Assembly: GCA_023415635.1 (NCBI GenBank)
Contig: JAEZJV010000013.1
Coordinates: forward strand, 1-64,000
Direction: 5' to 3'
From: Bacillota bacterium
GTDB lineage: Bacteria > Bacillota > Clostridia > Lachnospirales > Lachnospiraceae
Length of the DNA: 64,000 nt
Part shown: one piece after another, positions 8,999-18,203 of the stretch
Layout of the letters: each line of letters opens with the position of its first letter
Numbering within the stretch: position 1 is the first letter of the stretch
Position numbers and translations under genes: made by a program
Notes under the pieces: model-generated
Told to the model about the DNA's origin: nothing
The model's database searches: none
What the model saw: the letters and a program-made list of their open reading frames with translations, nothing else

Positions 8999-9961
8999 TT
9001 ATTTTACAATTACTTCTGCATCAAGCTCTACACCTTTCACAACAGCTGTAATAATTGCTTTACCGGGCTTTATGGGGGTGATGGTACCCTTTGAGGAGAC
9101 GGTAGCTACAGATTTCTTATTGGAGTACCATTTAATCTGATCAGAGGTACCATAAACCTTTAATTTCTTCTTGTCTGTTAAGTTAAGGGTCAGCTTTTTG
9201 TTGCTTAATTTCAGAACGGTCACCTCACTGGTGGATTTGACACCTTTCACAGATGCGGTAATTTTTACAGTCCCCGGTTCCTTTGCAGTAACCAAACCGT
9301 TACGGCTGACCGTAGCAATTTTACTATTGCTGGAGGTCCACTTAACCTTACCCAAATTCTTTGGACTGAATTTTAACGTCTGAGTATATCCTGCCCAGCC
9401 ACCAAGCTCCAGAACCACATTCTTGCGGTCTATTCCATTGATTACGGTAATGTAGCTATTCAGTGTTTTACCGTCTACTTTCGCAGTGATGGTCGCTGTT
9501 CCGGGAGCGATTGCTTTTACTTTACCGGTATCTGATACGGTAGCCACCGACTCATCATTGGAGCTCCAGACTGCTTTACCCTTCGTTCCGGCAAGGGGAA
9601 GGGTATAGGATTTTCCTCTATCCAGTGTAACCTCCTTCTTCAGATAAATTACATTAACCCTACAGGTCAGTTTTTTTCCGTTTACGGTTGCTGTAATTTT
9701 AGCTGTTCCGGTATGATTAGCAAATACCCTACCGTTTTTTGTTACCGAAGCTACGTTACTGTTATCGGAACTCCAGGAAACATAACTATTCGTTCCCTTG
9801 ATCCGAAGTGTCTTATAATGGTCAACCTCTAGGGTTAAGGATTTATCGCTGATTGTAATTGCACTTGCTGCTAAGGCTGTCTCTTTCGTATTGAACAAAG
9901 CACCTGTTGTTACAATGCTCAGGATAAGTAAAAATGAGATAATTAAGCGCAATCTCTTCAT
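8999..9961 (-). CDS. Secreted Ig-like (Big_2) repeat protein
   Basis: A 320-residue exported protein: signal peptide about 1-32 (LIISFLLILSIVTTGALF, cut after ALA), then four bacterial Ig-like Big_2 repeats (about 35-107, 108-175, 178-250, 251-320). Each repeat carries the hallmark W(S/Y)S(N/D) and VATVS...G.V....PGTA(T/K)ITA pattern. There is no catalytic domain and no LPxTG, choline-binding or SLH anchor, so the protein may be secreted or held by other surface parts. Big_2 modules usually serve as spacers or adhesive domains. AGGAGG upstream supports the start. It could be a building block for recombination with longer surface proteins carrying the same repeats. Confidence 0.88.
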   Translation of the reverse strand: MKRLRLIISFLLILSIVTTGALFNTKETALAASAITISDKSLTLEVDHYKTLRIKGTNSYVSWSSDNSNVASVTKNGRVFANHTGTAKITATVNGKKLTCRVNVIYLKKEVTLDRGKSYTLPLAGTKGKAVWSSNDESVATVSDTGKVKAIAPGTATITAKVDGKTLNSYITVINGIDRKNVVLELGGWAGYTQTLKFSPKNLGKVKWTSSNSKIATVSRNGLVTAKEPGTVKITASVKGVKSTSEVTVLKLSNKKLTLNLTDKKKLKVYGTSDQIKWYSNKKSVATVSSKGTITPIKPGKAIITAVVKGVELDAEVIVK

Positions 9962-10152
9962 TTTTGGAATAACCTCCTTATGTGCTGAATTGACTTTACC
10001 CGAATGTTCCCTAACGCAGCTTGAATGGTCTATACGTTAAGAAACATCGACTTTATTATAGGATATACGAGTGGACAAATCATTATTTAAATAATGGAAT
10101 TATGTAAACTATTGATTGGTTCTGCTTTATCTGGGAACATGAGGTAGAATAG

Positions 10153-10356
10153 TCGAAAATCGAAGGGAAGGTGCAATGGATTGTCCATGAGGTACGGTAT
10201 GGCAATTCCAGCTTCGATCTGGTCTTTGAAGTCGGAGGGAATAAGTGTTTTCTAGTAGTGAAGGGTGTAACGCTGGAGCGGGAGGGAGTTATAGTCACCG
10301 CTCTGAAGATGGATAATATATTAGATATTGAACTCATTCCTGGAGCTTTACAATGA
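10153..10356 (+). pseudogene. sfsA remnant (internal deletion)
   Basis: This short reading frame contains the SfsA core signature in altered form: YGNSSFDLVFEVGG followed by KCFLVVKGVTLEREGV. Intact SfsA proteins (about 230 residues, PD-(D/E)xK-like nuclease fold) have YGNSRFDF and (I/V)EVKGVTLE here; the Glu of the ExK pair is Val in this copy. The text then jumps to IVTALKMDNILDIEL, which resembles the SfsA C-terminus (xxVTxDSMxIDxxVxIxL), implying loss of about 70 internal residues, and the N-terminal 120 residues are missing. A TAG at 10150-10152 closes the frame upstream. The stop overlaps the start codon of the L,D-transpeptidase. I infer a degraded gene; alternatively the first GTG (10171) could start a small relic peptide. 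Confidence 0.6.
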
Positions 10357-10703
10357 CTTCTGATCCCACATATTCCATCGTAATCAATACTCAAGCACAC
10401 ACCTTAACCCTAAATAAGGACGGAAAAGCCTTCAAAACTTATCCGGCCGCCATTGGTAAGCCTTCCACCCCGACACCGAAGGGAAGCTTTCGCATCGTGA
10501 ATAAAGCGGTTAATCCAGGGGGTCCCTTTGGAGCACGCTGGATGGGCATCAACGCACCCGGGGGAGGCTACGGGATTCATGGAACGAACAATCCTGGTTC
10601 AATCGGCAAAAGTATCTCACACGGCTGTGTCCGCCTGCTTAATCAGGATGTGATTGAACTTTATAATCTGGTACCTGTCGAAACCTCAGTCACAATCATT
10701 TAG
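10353..10703 (+). CDS. Small L,D-transpeptidase (YkuD domain), no signal peptide
   Basis: A 116-residue protein made of a single YkuD catalytic domain. The active-site block is GIHGTNNPGSIGKSISHGCVR, with the nucleophile Cys near residue 92 and conserved His and Arg beside it. YkuD enzymes form 3-3 peptidoglycan cross-links or attach proteins to the wall. No signal peptide or LysM is present, as in other short clostridial members, so how it reaches the wall is unclear. The start ATG overlaps the sfsA remnant stop (ATGA), and the preceding bases GGAGC act as a plausible ribosome binding site; translational coupling to the remnant is possible. Confidence 0.85.
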   Translation: MTSDPTYSIVINTQAHTLTLNKDGKAFKTYPAAIGKPSTPTPKGSFRIVNKAVNPGGPFGARWMGINAPGGGYGIHGTNNPGSIGKSISHGCVRLLNQDVIELYNLVPVETSVTII

Positions 10704-10757
10704 CCCACTTATCAGGTTGAAAAATACAGCCTGATAGCCACTTTTCAGCCACTTATT

Positions 10758-10798
10758 GACAGGGTATATGCTGTCGCATATAAGTCAGCATACCTGTC
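10758..10798. other. Imperfect hairpin downstream of the L,D-transpeptidase gene
   Basis: GACAGG-(GTA)-TATGCTG pairs with CAGCATACCTGTC, giving a 13-base stem with a 3-base bulge and a 12-base loop. There is no T tract, so it is not a standard terminator. A smaller stem (10710-10716 with 10730-10736) precedes it. Confidence 0.4.
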
Positions 10799-10946
10799 TG
10801 TCAGGAAGTTAAATCAAGGTACTAGATAAACATGGAAATGTTTGTTCGGATATATTATAATAAATACAGAAAAAATCAAAGCATAGGACAAGAGCTAACT
10901 TATGTTAATGCTATAATATCTCATCATAAAACAAAGGAGTCGAGGT

Positions 10947-13900
10947 ATGAGTTCACTTCAGATATTTGATCAGCTGACGATAGAGTGGTTTCGAAAAACC
11001 CTAGGGACACCGACTGCGGTACAGGAGGAGGCCTGGCCTGCAATCGCGGCAGGGCAGAATACCCTTGTTTCAGCTCCGACAGGAACAGGTAAGACTTTAA
11101 CGGCTTTTTTGGTATTCATAGACAGACTAAAGAAAGAAGCAAGAGCAGGTACACTATTGCAGGAGCTGCAGCTGATCTATGTATCTCCTCTAAAATCCCT
11201 TGCCGGGGATATCCGTGAGAATCTTAAAAGGCCACTCGAGGGAATTACAGAGGAAGAAGTCAGAGCTGGCGCTGTCCGGGACGGGGTTAGTAAGGAGCTG
11301 GATATCTCCATCCGCACCGGTGATACCACACAGAGTGATCGTCGGAAAATGATTAAGAAGCCGCCCCATATTCTGATTACGACGCCAGAATCTCTATATC
11401 TGATGCTGACCAGCAAGAATGGGCAGGCAATGCTGAAAACTGCAAAAACCATTATTCTGGATGAGCTGCATGTCATGATTGATTCTAAACGAGGAGCTCA
11501 TCTGATGCTCTCGATAGCCAGACTTGATAGATTATCTGGCACGCCACTGCAGAGAATAGGGCTGTCTGCAACCATCGAACCCCTTAATAAGGCTGCAGAA
11601 TATCTTACCCCAGATCCTGTAACAATTGTGGCACCGAAGATGCATAAGGAAATCAAACTGATTGTAACCAGTCCACTGACGGATACCAAAACAAAGCTTC
11701 ATGATACCATATGGCAGGAATTGGGACGTGCTATCTATACCCGCTGTCAGCATTCCAGAAGCGTGATCGCTTTCGTAGAGGGCAGGGCATATGCGGAAAA
11801 GCTTGCTTATTATGTGAATTTATTAGGGGGAGAGGGCTTTGCACGAACCCATCACGGAAGCTTATCCAAGGAACAGCGATTTGAGGTTGAAACCTCATTA
11901 AGAGATGGAAGCTTAAGACTGCTCTGCGCTACCTCCTCAATGGAGCTGGGTATTGATGTAGGAGAAATTGATCAGGTATTTCAAATAGGTTGTCCCAGAT
12001 CCATCTCCAGTACTATGCAGAGACTCGGACGCGCGGGACATAATCCAAACCGTACCAGTATCATGCAGATATTTCCCAGGACAGCATCGGAGGGCCTGTA
12101 CAGCGGACTGACGGCAGAAGTTGCAAGAAACGGCGGTGTAGAACATTCCAAGCCGCCCAGGCTGTGCCTCGATATATTAGCGCAGCATCTGGTATCCATG
12201 GCTACGGGAGAGGGTTATCAGGTGGATGAGGTCATGGAGCTTCTGCCCAGAGCCTATCCCTTTTGTGAGGTGACCAAGGAGGATGTGAAGGATATCCTAT
12301 GTATGCTGGCAGGAGATTATGAGCACGAGAAGAATATACCGGTACGGCCGAGACTTCTCTATGATCGAATACATGAAAGAGTAGAAGGAGATCCCTACAG
12401 TAGGATGCTGGCGGTCTCTGGAGGGGGAACCATACCCGATAAGGGCTTGTACTCAGTTAAGACAGAGACAGGTGTTAAGCTTGGAGAGCTGGATGAGGAA
12501 TTTGTATTCGAATCCCGTGTCGGTGACCGCTTCATGCTTGGAACCTTTGCCTGGCAGATTACCAAGATAGGAAAGGATTCTGTCTTTGTAACCCAGGCCA
12601 GTGTCTACGGAGCAAGACTGCCCTTCTGGAAGGGAGATATTAGAGGCAGAGGCTTAGAGACCGGCTTAGCTTTTGGTGCTATCCTGCGAAGACTTCAGTA
12701 TGCTTGCGATATGGATACAATATTTGATGAGCTTGACAGTCTGGGACTTGATGGTTCTGCGTCCTCTGCTGCACAGGAATTTATTAAGAACCAGCTTGAA
12801 GCCACAGGAATACTTCCGAATGATCGAACGATTATTGTAGAGCATTTTAAGGATGAGACAGGCCTGCCCCAGGTGATGTTTCATTCCGTCTTCGGACGTC
12901 AGGTTAACGCACCGATTGCAGTTCTTTTACAGGAGATGGCTCAGAGTATCATCGGAACCAATATCGCTTATGTGGAGGATGATGACGGAATATTATTATT
13001 CCCCTATGGGGAGTGTACCTTTCCGGACGGATTGTTGAAAATGATCAATCCCAAAGTGGCAAGACAGATTCTTGAGGCTTTACTGCCGGCTACCCCGGTA
13101 TTTAATATGACCTTCCGGTATAATTGTGCACACGCTTTGATGATGGGGATACGAAAGACTGGCCGCCAACCACTCTGGGTACAACGGATGAGAAGTGCTG
13201 AGATGTTGGATAATCTGATCAAATATGACAAGCATCCATTAATCCGCGAAACCAGAAGGGAATGCCTGGAGGATTATTGGGATCTTGCCGGTGTTGAATA
13301 TGTCTTAAATGGGATTCAGGCAGGGACCATACAGCTTTGTGAGATGTATCTGGATACACCTTCTCCCATGTCCTTTTTGCTTCGCCAACAGTCAGAGGCT
13401 TCCATGATGTATGACTATTCGCCGACACCGATGGGTATCAAGCATGCCACAGAGGATTTATTAAAGCAGGCGAAGCTGCTGGAACCCTCTCAGGAACAGC
13501 TTGACAGAGTTACACAAAGGACAAAGCTTCCTGAGGATGAGAAACAGCTGCATACACTGCTTATGATTGAAGGGGATTTGATAGCCGGTGAGCTTGAGGT
13601 TCCGATCGATTGGCTGGAGAAGCTTGCGGGGCTGGAACAGGTAAAGTATATTGAGCCGGGTTTGTGGATTGCGGCAGAGCAAGAGGAAAAGTATAACCGG
13701 GCATTAGTAGAAGGGGATACAGAAACAAGAAGCACTATTATCCTGCGCTTACTTCGATATAGGGGAGCACAGACAGTGGAACTAGTAGCTGAACGTTATC
13801 TGTGGTCAACCGAAACAGCCAAAGAGCTGCTTCGTACCCTATGTGTAGAGGGAAATGCCGTTGAAAGTGACGGAATGTATTATCACTCCGAGCTTTATGA

Positions 13901-15077
13901 CCGGGCACGAAGAGAAACAATAAAATACAGAAGAAGTATAGCTAAAACAGTACCTTCAGAGCGTTATGCCTCATTGTTAGCCAGACGTACCAGAATTACA
14001 GCACCCTTGGAGCAACAGCTGGATACAGCTATAAAGGGCTTAGTGGATACGGCTTATCCGGCTGCCCTATGGGAAAGTACCCTGATACCGGGGCGTGTCG
14101 GCTCATACCGGAACGAGCTGCTAGATACTCTGCTTTCAGGCGGTAATTATATATGGCACCTGGAGCAGGATAGTGGATTGTGTTTTCACAGATATGAGGA
14201 TATCGACTGGGAGGCTGATTTATCAGCAGTAGCGGATAGCCTGGAGGGGAAGGAAAAAGCAGTCTATGATGCACTACTGAAGCGTGGTGCAAGCTTTATG
14301 CAGAGACTGGAAGGCGTCCTAAACGGAGAATCACCCTATGATATCCTGCTTGGACTTGCAGAGAGGGGGCTTGTCTGTGCAGATAGCTTCATGCCTGTAC
14401 GTCAATGGATCAACCGGGAAAAGCTTAACAAGGGAACTCTAAAACAGCGTATCAGTGTCCGTGCGAAAGCAATGACAACAGGCCGGTGGGAGGTAGTTCG
14501 TCCGATAAAGATTTCTTCTGTGGAAGAGCTGTTAGAAAGGGCTTTTGACAATGCCATAATACTAAGTCGTGAAACAATTTCCGGTATCTCCTGGGGAACT
14601 GCATTGGAGACTCTGCGTGTATGGGAATATACCGGTCGTGTACGCAGAGGTTACTATATTCAGGGATTATCCGGCATCCAATTTATCAGAGAGAAGGATT
14701 ATGCAGGAACCCTGCTTGCCCTAGAACATAAGGAGGAGGAAGTACTATGGCTATCAGCCATAGATCCTTACCAGCCCTGGGGTAAGAGCCTCCCACACAT
14801 GCCTGACAGAGCCTTCATGAATATAGCAGGAACTGCAGTAGCCCTTCGGGACGGTGTACCTATGGCGGTTCTTGAGCGGCAGGGAAAAATCTTCAGGGTA
14901 TTTGATACAGAGGCAATATCCGAAATATTGAAGAGCCTGGTTCAGGATTTTATGAAAAAGCGTATATTTCCGGGAAGCAACCGATTAATATTAAAGGATT
15001 ATCCAAAGGATTTAACAGAGGAACTGAGTAATGCAGGCTTTAAACGTGAACTGCAGGATTATGTTTTGTATCGATAG
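10947..15077 (+). CDS. Lhr-like DEAD/DEAH-box superfamily 2 helicase
   Basis: A 1376-residue helicase. Walker A APTGTGKT is near residues 39-46, the DEAH-box variant DELH near 172, the SAT motif GLSATIEP near 206, and motif VI QRLGRAGHN near 365. The long C-terminal half (about 420-1376) matches the large Lhr-type tail with winged-helix and glycosylase-like regions. Lhr proteins are ATP-dependent 3'-5' translocases linked to DNA repair. At about 1400 residues it is near full length for the family. The gene is monocistronic, with AAAGGAG before the ATG. A half-match to a Bacillus-type LexA box is seen upstream but is too weak to claim. Confidence 0.9.
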   Translation: MSSLQIFDQLTIEWFRKTLGTPTAVQEEAWPAIAAGQNTLVSAPTGTGKTLTAFLVFIDRLKKEARAGTLLQELQLIYVSPLKSLAGDIRENLKRPLEGITEEEVRAGAVRDGVSKELDISIRTGDTTQSDRRKMIKKPPHILITTPESLYLMLTSKNGQAMLKTAKTIILDELHVMIDSKRGAHLMLSIARLDRLSGTPLQRIGLSATIEPLNKAAEYLTPDPVTIVAPKMHKEIKLIVTSPLTDTKTKLHDTIWQELGRAIYTRCQHSRSVIAFVEGRAYAEKLAYYVNLLGGEGFARTHHGSLSKEQRFEVETSLRDGSLRLLCATSSMELGIDVGEIDQVFQIGCPRSISSTMQRLGRAGHNPNRTSIMQIFPRTASEGLYSGLTAEVARNGGVEHSKPPRLCLDILAQHLVSMATGEGYQVDEVMELLPRAYPFCEVTKEDVKDILCMLAGDYEHEKNIPVRPRLLYDRIHERVEGDPYSRMLAVSGGGTIPDKGLYSVKTETGVKLGELDEEFVFESRVGDRFMLGTFAWQITKIGKDSVFVTQASVYGARLPFWKGDIRGRGLETGLAFGAILRRLQYACDMDTIFDELDSLGLDGSASSAAQEFIKNQLEATGILPNDRTIIVEHFKDETGLPQVMFHSVFGRQVNAPIAVLLQEMAQSIIGTNIAYVEDDDGILLFPYGECTFPDGLLKMINPKVARQILEALLPATPVFNMTFRYNCAHALMMGIRKTGRQPLWVQRMRSAEMLDNLIKYDKHPLIRETRRECLEDYWDLAGVEYVLNGIQAGTIQLCEMYLDTPSPMSFLLRQQSEASMMYDYSPTPMGIKHATEDLLKQAKLLEPSQEQLDRVTQRTKLPEDEKQLHTLLMIEGDLIAGELEVPIDWLEKLAGLEQVKYIEPGLWIAAEQEEKYNRALVEGDTETRSTIILRLLRYRGAQTVELVAERYLWSTETAKELLRTLCVEGNAVESDGMYYHSELYDRARRETIKYRRSIAKTVPSERYASLLARRTRITAPLEQQLDTAIKGLVDTAYPAALWESTLIPGRVGSYRNELLDTLLSGGNYIWHLEQDSGLCFHRYEDIDWEADLSAVADSLEGKEKAVYDALLKRGASFMQRLEGVLNGESPYDILLGLAERGLVCADSFMPVRQWINREKLNKGTLKQRISVRAKAMTTGRWEVVRPIKISSVEELLERAFDNAIILSRETISGISWGTALETLRVWEYTGRVRRGYYIQGLSGIQFIREKDYAGTLLALEHKEEEVLWLSAIDPYQPWGKSLPHMPDRAFMNIAGTAVALRDGVPMAVLERQGKIFRVFDTEAISEILKSLVQDFMKKRIFPGSNRLILKDYPKDLTEELSNAGFKRELQDYVLYR

Positions 15078-15145
15078 ATGAATACTTGATTATGCCAATG
15101 ATATAAGAGGGAACGAAGGATAATAAGCTGAGAAGGGAGGATTCT

Positions 15146-16342
15146 ATGTATAATATTCTTGATTATCTCAAATGGCGCGGCGACTTGAGCTTTGCACAGG
15201 ACGGGTTAAATGAAGTAGATAATTTAATTCTGTCTACCTTAGCTTATATTGAATTTGACACTATTGTACCCTTTGAAAAGAAATCGGAGCGCATCCTTCT
15301 CTCTCAGATTGCAGGTATGGCTTATGATGCAATTGATTTTGATGCTCCCCGTGCCAAGAATCAGTTCTTTATACAGATAACCAGACTTCTGGTGGAAGCT
15401 GCAGCCACGAAGCGTTTTGGTTCTCTGGAGTTATCCCGATATATTAATAGAATTGATCAGGATAATTCGGAGCAGTTCTCTGCGATTGTGTTTTCCATCA
15501 ATGATCATTTGCACTATATCGCTTTTCGTGGAACGGATGATTTGCTTGTTGGCTGGAAGGAAGACTTTCAGATGAGCTTTATGGATGAGGTTCAGGCTCA
15601 GAAGGATGCTGTAGCTTATGTCAAATACATAATTGAAACCCTTAAAGGGAGTATATATCTTGGTGGTCATTCCAAGGGTGGAAATCTTGCGGTGTATGCA
15701 GCAGCCTCCATTAATGAAGAATATAACCGTATTATTGCAGTGTACAACAATGACGGGCCGGGCTTTCAGGATAAATTTCTGGAAAGTTCGGGATATCATA
15801 GGATGCTTCCTAAAATTCACACGATTGTACCAAAATCTTCAGTAGTTGGGATACTCATGGAACATCTCGAAGACTATGTTATAGTTAATAGCAATCAAAA
15901 GGGTATCGGCGGGCATAGCTCCTTCTCCTGGGAGGTGATGGGAAACCATTTTGTATATAAACCGGGGTTAATGAAATCCAGTATCATCCTTAACCGAACG
16001 CTTCGCCAATGGCTTAACAAAATTTCTGTGGAGGAGCGGGAAGCATTCGTAGAAGTATTATTCGAGATATTATATGCTTCCGGCCTTGTTACTGTCAGTG
16101 GAATTGCAAAGGACAAGCTTTCGGCAGCCAATCATATGCTTAAGGCTTTTAAGAATATACAACCGGATACAAAGAAAATGATGAAGCGTCTGATCTATCT
16201 TTTTATAGAGGAGGGACAAAAAGTATTGTTTTCCTCTCTGGAGGAAGATATCAACGGAATAAAGATTGGAAACAAACGTATTATGAACCGTCAGATGAAG
16301 GGATACATCACCCTCAGAACATCGGATAAAGATAAGGATTAA
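15146..16342 (+). CDS. DUF2974 (Mbeg1-like) alpha/beta hydrolase
   Basis: A 398-residue protein of the DUF2974 family. The N-terminus (YNILDYLKWRGDLSFAQDG, then NEVDNLILSTLAYIEF) is typical of these Firmicutes proteins. A lipase-like nucleophile elbow, GGHSKGGN, is near residues 172-179 with Ser175 as candidate nucleophile, preceded by the oxyanion-side motif FRGTDD. The C-terminal part is helical. The family is predicted to be intracellular alpha/beta hydrolases of unknown substrate; no signal peptide is seen. The gene starts 68 bases after the helicase gene with a strong GGGAGG site and may be read from the same transcript. Confidence 0.85.
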   Translation: MYNILDYLKWRGDLSFAQDGLNEVDNLILSTLAYIEFDTIVPFEKKSERILLSQIAGMAYDAIDFDAPRAKNQFFIQITRLLVEAAATKRFGSLELSRYINRIDQDNSEQFSAIVFSINDHLHYIAFRGTDDLLVGWKEDFQMSFMDEVQAQKDAVAYVKYIIETLKGSIYLGGHSKGGNLAVYAAASINEEYNRIIAVYNNDGPGFQDKFLESSGYHRMLPKIHTIVPKSSVVGILMEHLEDYVIVNSNQKGIGGHSSFSWEVMGNHFVYKPGLMKSSIILNRTLRQWLNKISVEEREAFVEVLFEILYASGLVTVSGIAKDKLSAANHMLKAFKNIQPDTKKMMKRLIYLFIEEGQKVLFSSLEEDINGIKIGNKRIMNRQMKGYITLRTSDKDKD

Positions 16343-16486
16343 CCGGAATGATAATCTCTGATACTTTTCACGTTTATCCTTACCAAAGTGCTGTATGATG
16401 AAAGAAACAGGTAGATTTTGTAATACTCTTTAACCCTATCAATCAAGATTTTGTTATGTATTTTTATGATACAGGTATAAAAGTGC

Positions 16487-16517
16487 TTGACTTGGAGTGA
16501 ACTCCAAATATTAAGAT
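16487..16517 (+). promoter_or_regulatory. MerR-type promoter with operator dyad
   Basis: A perfect dyad TTGGAGT-GA-ACTCCAA (16492-16507) sits between a -35 TTGACT (16487-16492) and a -10 TAAGAT (16512-16517) that are 19 bases apart. That over-long spacer with a central dyad is the hallmark of promoters activated by MerR-family proteins. It drives the aldo/keto reductase and, probably, the merR gene itself. Confidence 0.85.
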
Positions 16518-16553
16518 GAAGTCAGTGACAGTGTAAAGACAGACGATGAAAGG

Positions 16554-17522
16554 ATGAGTATAATGAAGTATGCAAAATTAGGTAATACCGGGATTGAAGT
16601 ATCCAGATTATGTGTGGGGTGTATGAGTTTTGGTGATCCTGCAAGCAGAATGCATGACTGGACATTAAATGCCTCCGAAAGTGAAGCAATAATCAAGCAT
16701 GCCTTAGGGCTTGGCATAAATTTCTTTGATACCGCCAATGTCTATTCGGCAGGTACCAGTGAGGAATATTTGGGGGCAGCAATCAGAAATAATGTAGCCC
16801 GTGATAAAGTGGTTATTGCAACAAAGGTGTACTTCAATGAAGGGAATCTTTCAAAGGAAGCAATTCCTAGAGAGCTTGATGGATCCTTGAAGCGCCTGGG
16901 AACGGATTATGTAGATCTGCTGATTATTCATCGTTTTGATTATAATACGCCTGTGGAAGAGACGATGGAAGCGCTTCACAGGGTAGTACAATCGGGGAAG
17001 GTACGTGCTATTGGAGCATCCGCCATGTACGGATATCAATTTGCAAAGCTACAGAATACTGCTGAGAAGAATGGATGGACAAAGTTTGTATCCATGCAAA
17101 ATCATTACAATCTTCTTTATCGTGAGGATGAGAGAGAATTAATACCGATTTGCAGGGAGCAGGGTGTAGTACTGACACCATACAGTCCCCTTGCAGCAGG
17201 AAGACTATCCAGGCCTTGGTCTGCAGATACGCTGCGCAGCCAGACGGATGTCGTAGCCGCGGGAAAATATGATAAAACCAAGGATACTGATATAGAAATT
17301 GTGAATAGAGTTTCAGAGCTTGCACAAAAGCATAAAGCTACAATGACTCAGATTGCATTGGCCTGGCATTTTGCCAGGGGGGTGACCTCCCCCATAATTG
17401 GAGCAACAAAAGCAAGGTATTTTGATGATGCGGTCGGCAGCTTCAATATTTCCTTAAGTAACGAAGAAATCGAATATCTGGAAGAACTATATGTTGCTCA
17501 TAAAATCGTAGGTGCATTATAA
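16554..17522 (+). CDS. Aldo/keto reductase
   Basis: A 322-residue NADPH-dependent reductase with a TIM-barrel fold. The start at 16554 (ATG) or at 16563 (ATGAAG) are both possible; AAAGGATG precedes the second. Motifs visible: FFDTANVYSAGTSEEYLGAA (catalytic Asp and Tyr of the D-Y-K-H tetrad), then VIATKVY (Lys) and LLIIHRFD (His), and the nucleotide-binding end PIIGATK. It is similar in layout to the YghZ/Tas-like group. The gene is downstream of a MerR-type promoter and its MerR regulator follows, so it is probably induced by a reactive aldehyde, oxidant or related small molecule. The actual substrate is unknown. Confidence 0.92.
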   Translation: MSIMKYAKLGNTGIEVSRLCVGCMSFGDPASRMHDWTLNASESEAIIKHALGLGINFFDTANVYSAGTSEEYLGAAIRNNVARDKVVIATKVYFNEGNLSKEAIPRELDGSLKRLGTDYVDLLIIHRFDYNTPVEETMEALHRVVQSGKVRAIGASAMYGYQFAKLQNTAEKNGWTKFVSMQNHYNLLYREDERELIPICREQGVVLTPYSPLAAGRLSRPWSADTLRSQTDVVAAGKYDKTKDTDIEIVNRVSELAQKHKATMTQIALAWHFARGVTSPIIGATKARYFDDAVGSFNISLSNEEIEYLEELYVAHKIVGAL

Positions 17523-17556
17523 GTGTAAGCTGTGATCCAGGTTAAGGAGAAATAGT

Positions 17557-17943
17557 ATGACAATTTCAGAAGTGAGTAAGAAATACGACTTATCGCAGGA
17601 CACCCTGCGTTACTATGAACGGATCGGTCTCCTTCCCGGTGTCATGAGGAATAAGAGCGGATTGAGGGATTACTCAGAGGATGACTGTAAGTGGGTTGAA
17701 TTTATTAAATGTATGAGAGGCGCAGGGCTTCCTATTGAGGTTCTCATAGAATATGTAAATCTGTTTCAACAGGGTGATTCCACTGTAAAAACAAGAAGAG
17801 AGCTCCTGATGGAGCAGCGTAGTGTTTTGGTCGAGAGGATGGAGGAGCTGAGAAAGACCATTGAAAGACTGGATTATAAGATTGAGTACTATGATTCTAC
17901 AGTAAAACTATTGGAAGCGGGACTAAAAAAACCGGAGGAGTAA
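17557..17943 (+). CDS. MerR-family regulator of the aldo/keto reductase operon
   Basis: A 128-residue regulator: winged helix-turn-helix at residues 1-70 (TISEVSKKYDLSQDTLRYYE, then RIGLLPG), and a dimerising coiled coil at about 80-120. It has one cysteine near the N-terminal third (FIKCMRGAG) and no metal-binding C-terminal cysteine loop, placing it in the AdhR/NmlR-like branch that often controls aldo/keto reductases and dehydrogenases. It lies 34 bases after the reductase gene with AAGGAG before ATG, so the pair forms an autoregulated operon read from the dyad promoter at 16487-16517. Confidence 0.92.
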   Translation: MTISEVSKKYDLSQDTLRYYERIGLLPGVMRNKSGLRDYSEDDCKWVEFIKCMRGAGLPIEVLIEYVNLFQQGDSTVKTRRELLMEQRSVLVERMEELRKTIERLDYKIEYYDSTVKLLEAGLKKPEE

Positions 17944-17964
17944 ACCGATAGAAAATTCAAGCAT

Positions 17965-18000
17965 GGAACAGGGGCAGGAGAATAATCCTGCCCCTGTTCC
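17965..18000 (+). terminator. Strong hairpin after merR
   Basis: A 15-base perfect GC-rich stem (GGAACAGGGGCAGGA with its complement) and a 6-base loop, 21 bases after the merR stop. No T tract follows, so it may terminate poorly on its own or protect the 3' end. Confidence 0.65.
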
Positions 18001-18099
18001 GTTAGGGCAGATAGATATTTACCTGCCACATGAATCATCGATACAGAAAAATGGTCAAACTATTTCAATAAATTTAAAAAAATCTTAATGGATAAGACG

Positions 18100-18128
18100 T
18101 TGACTTGAGAATATAGGTATTATATAGT
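18100..18128 (+). promoter_or_regulatory. Sigma-A-type promoter of the SIMPL gene
   Basis: TTGACT and TATAGT are separated by exactly 17 bases, about 75 bases upstream of the SIMPL start codon. This is a near-consensus housekeeping promoter. Confidence 0.7.
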
Positions 18129-18203
18129 TATACTGTAATTCAGTTGAGCAATGCTTAAGCATTGGACTTAATTGATTGCAGTATGCAGTAGGAGGAATAT
18201 TTT

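Noticed and set aside
10828..10860. A LexA/DinR-like half-site (CGAAC on the minus strand) before the Lhr helicase gene
   Set aside because: The second half-site is changed in key positions, and single GAAC-type halves are common. Not enough for an SOS claim.
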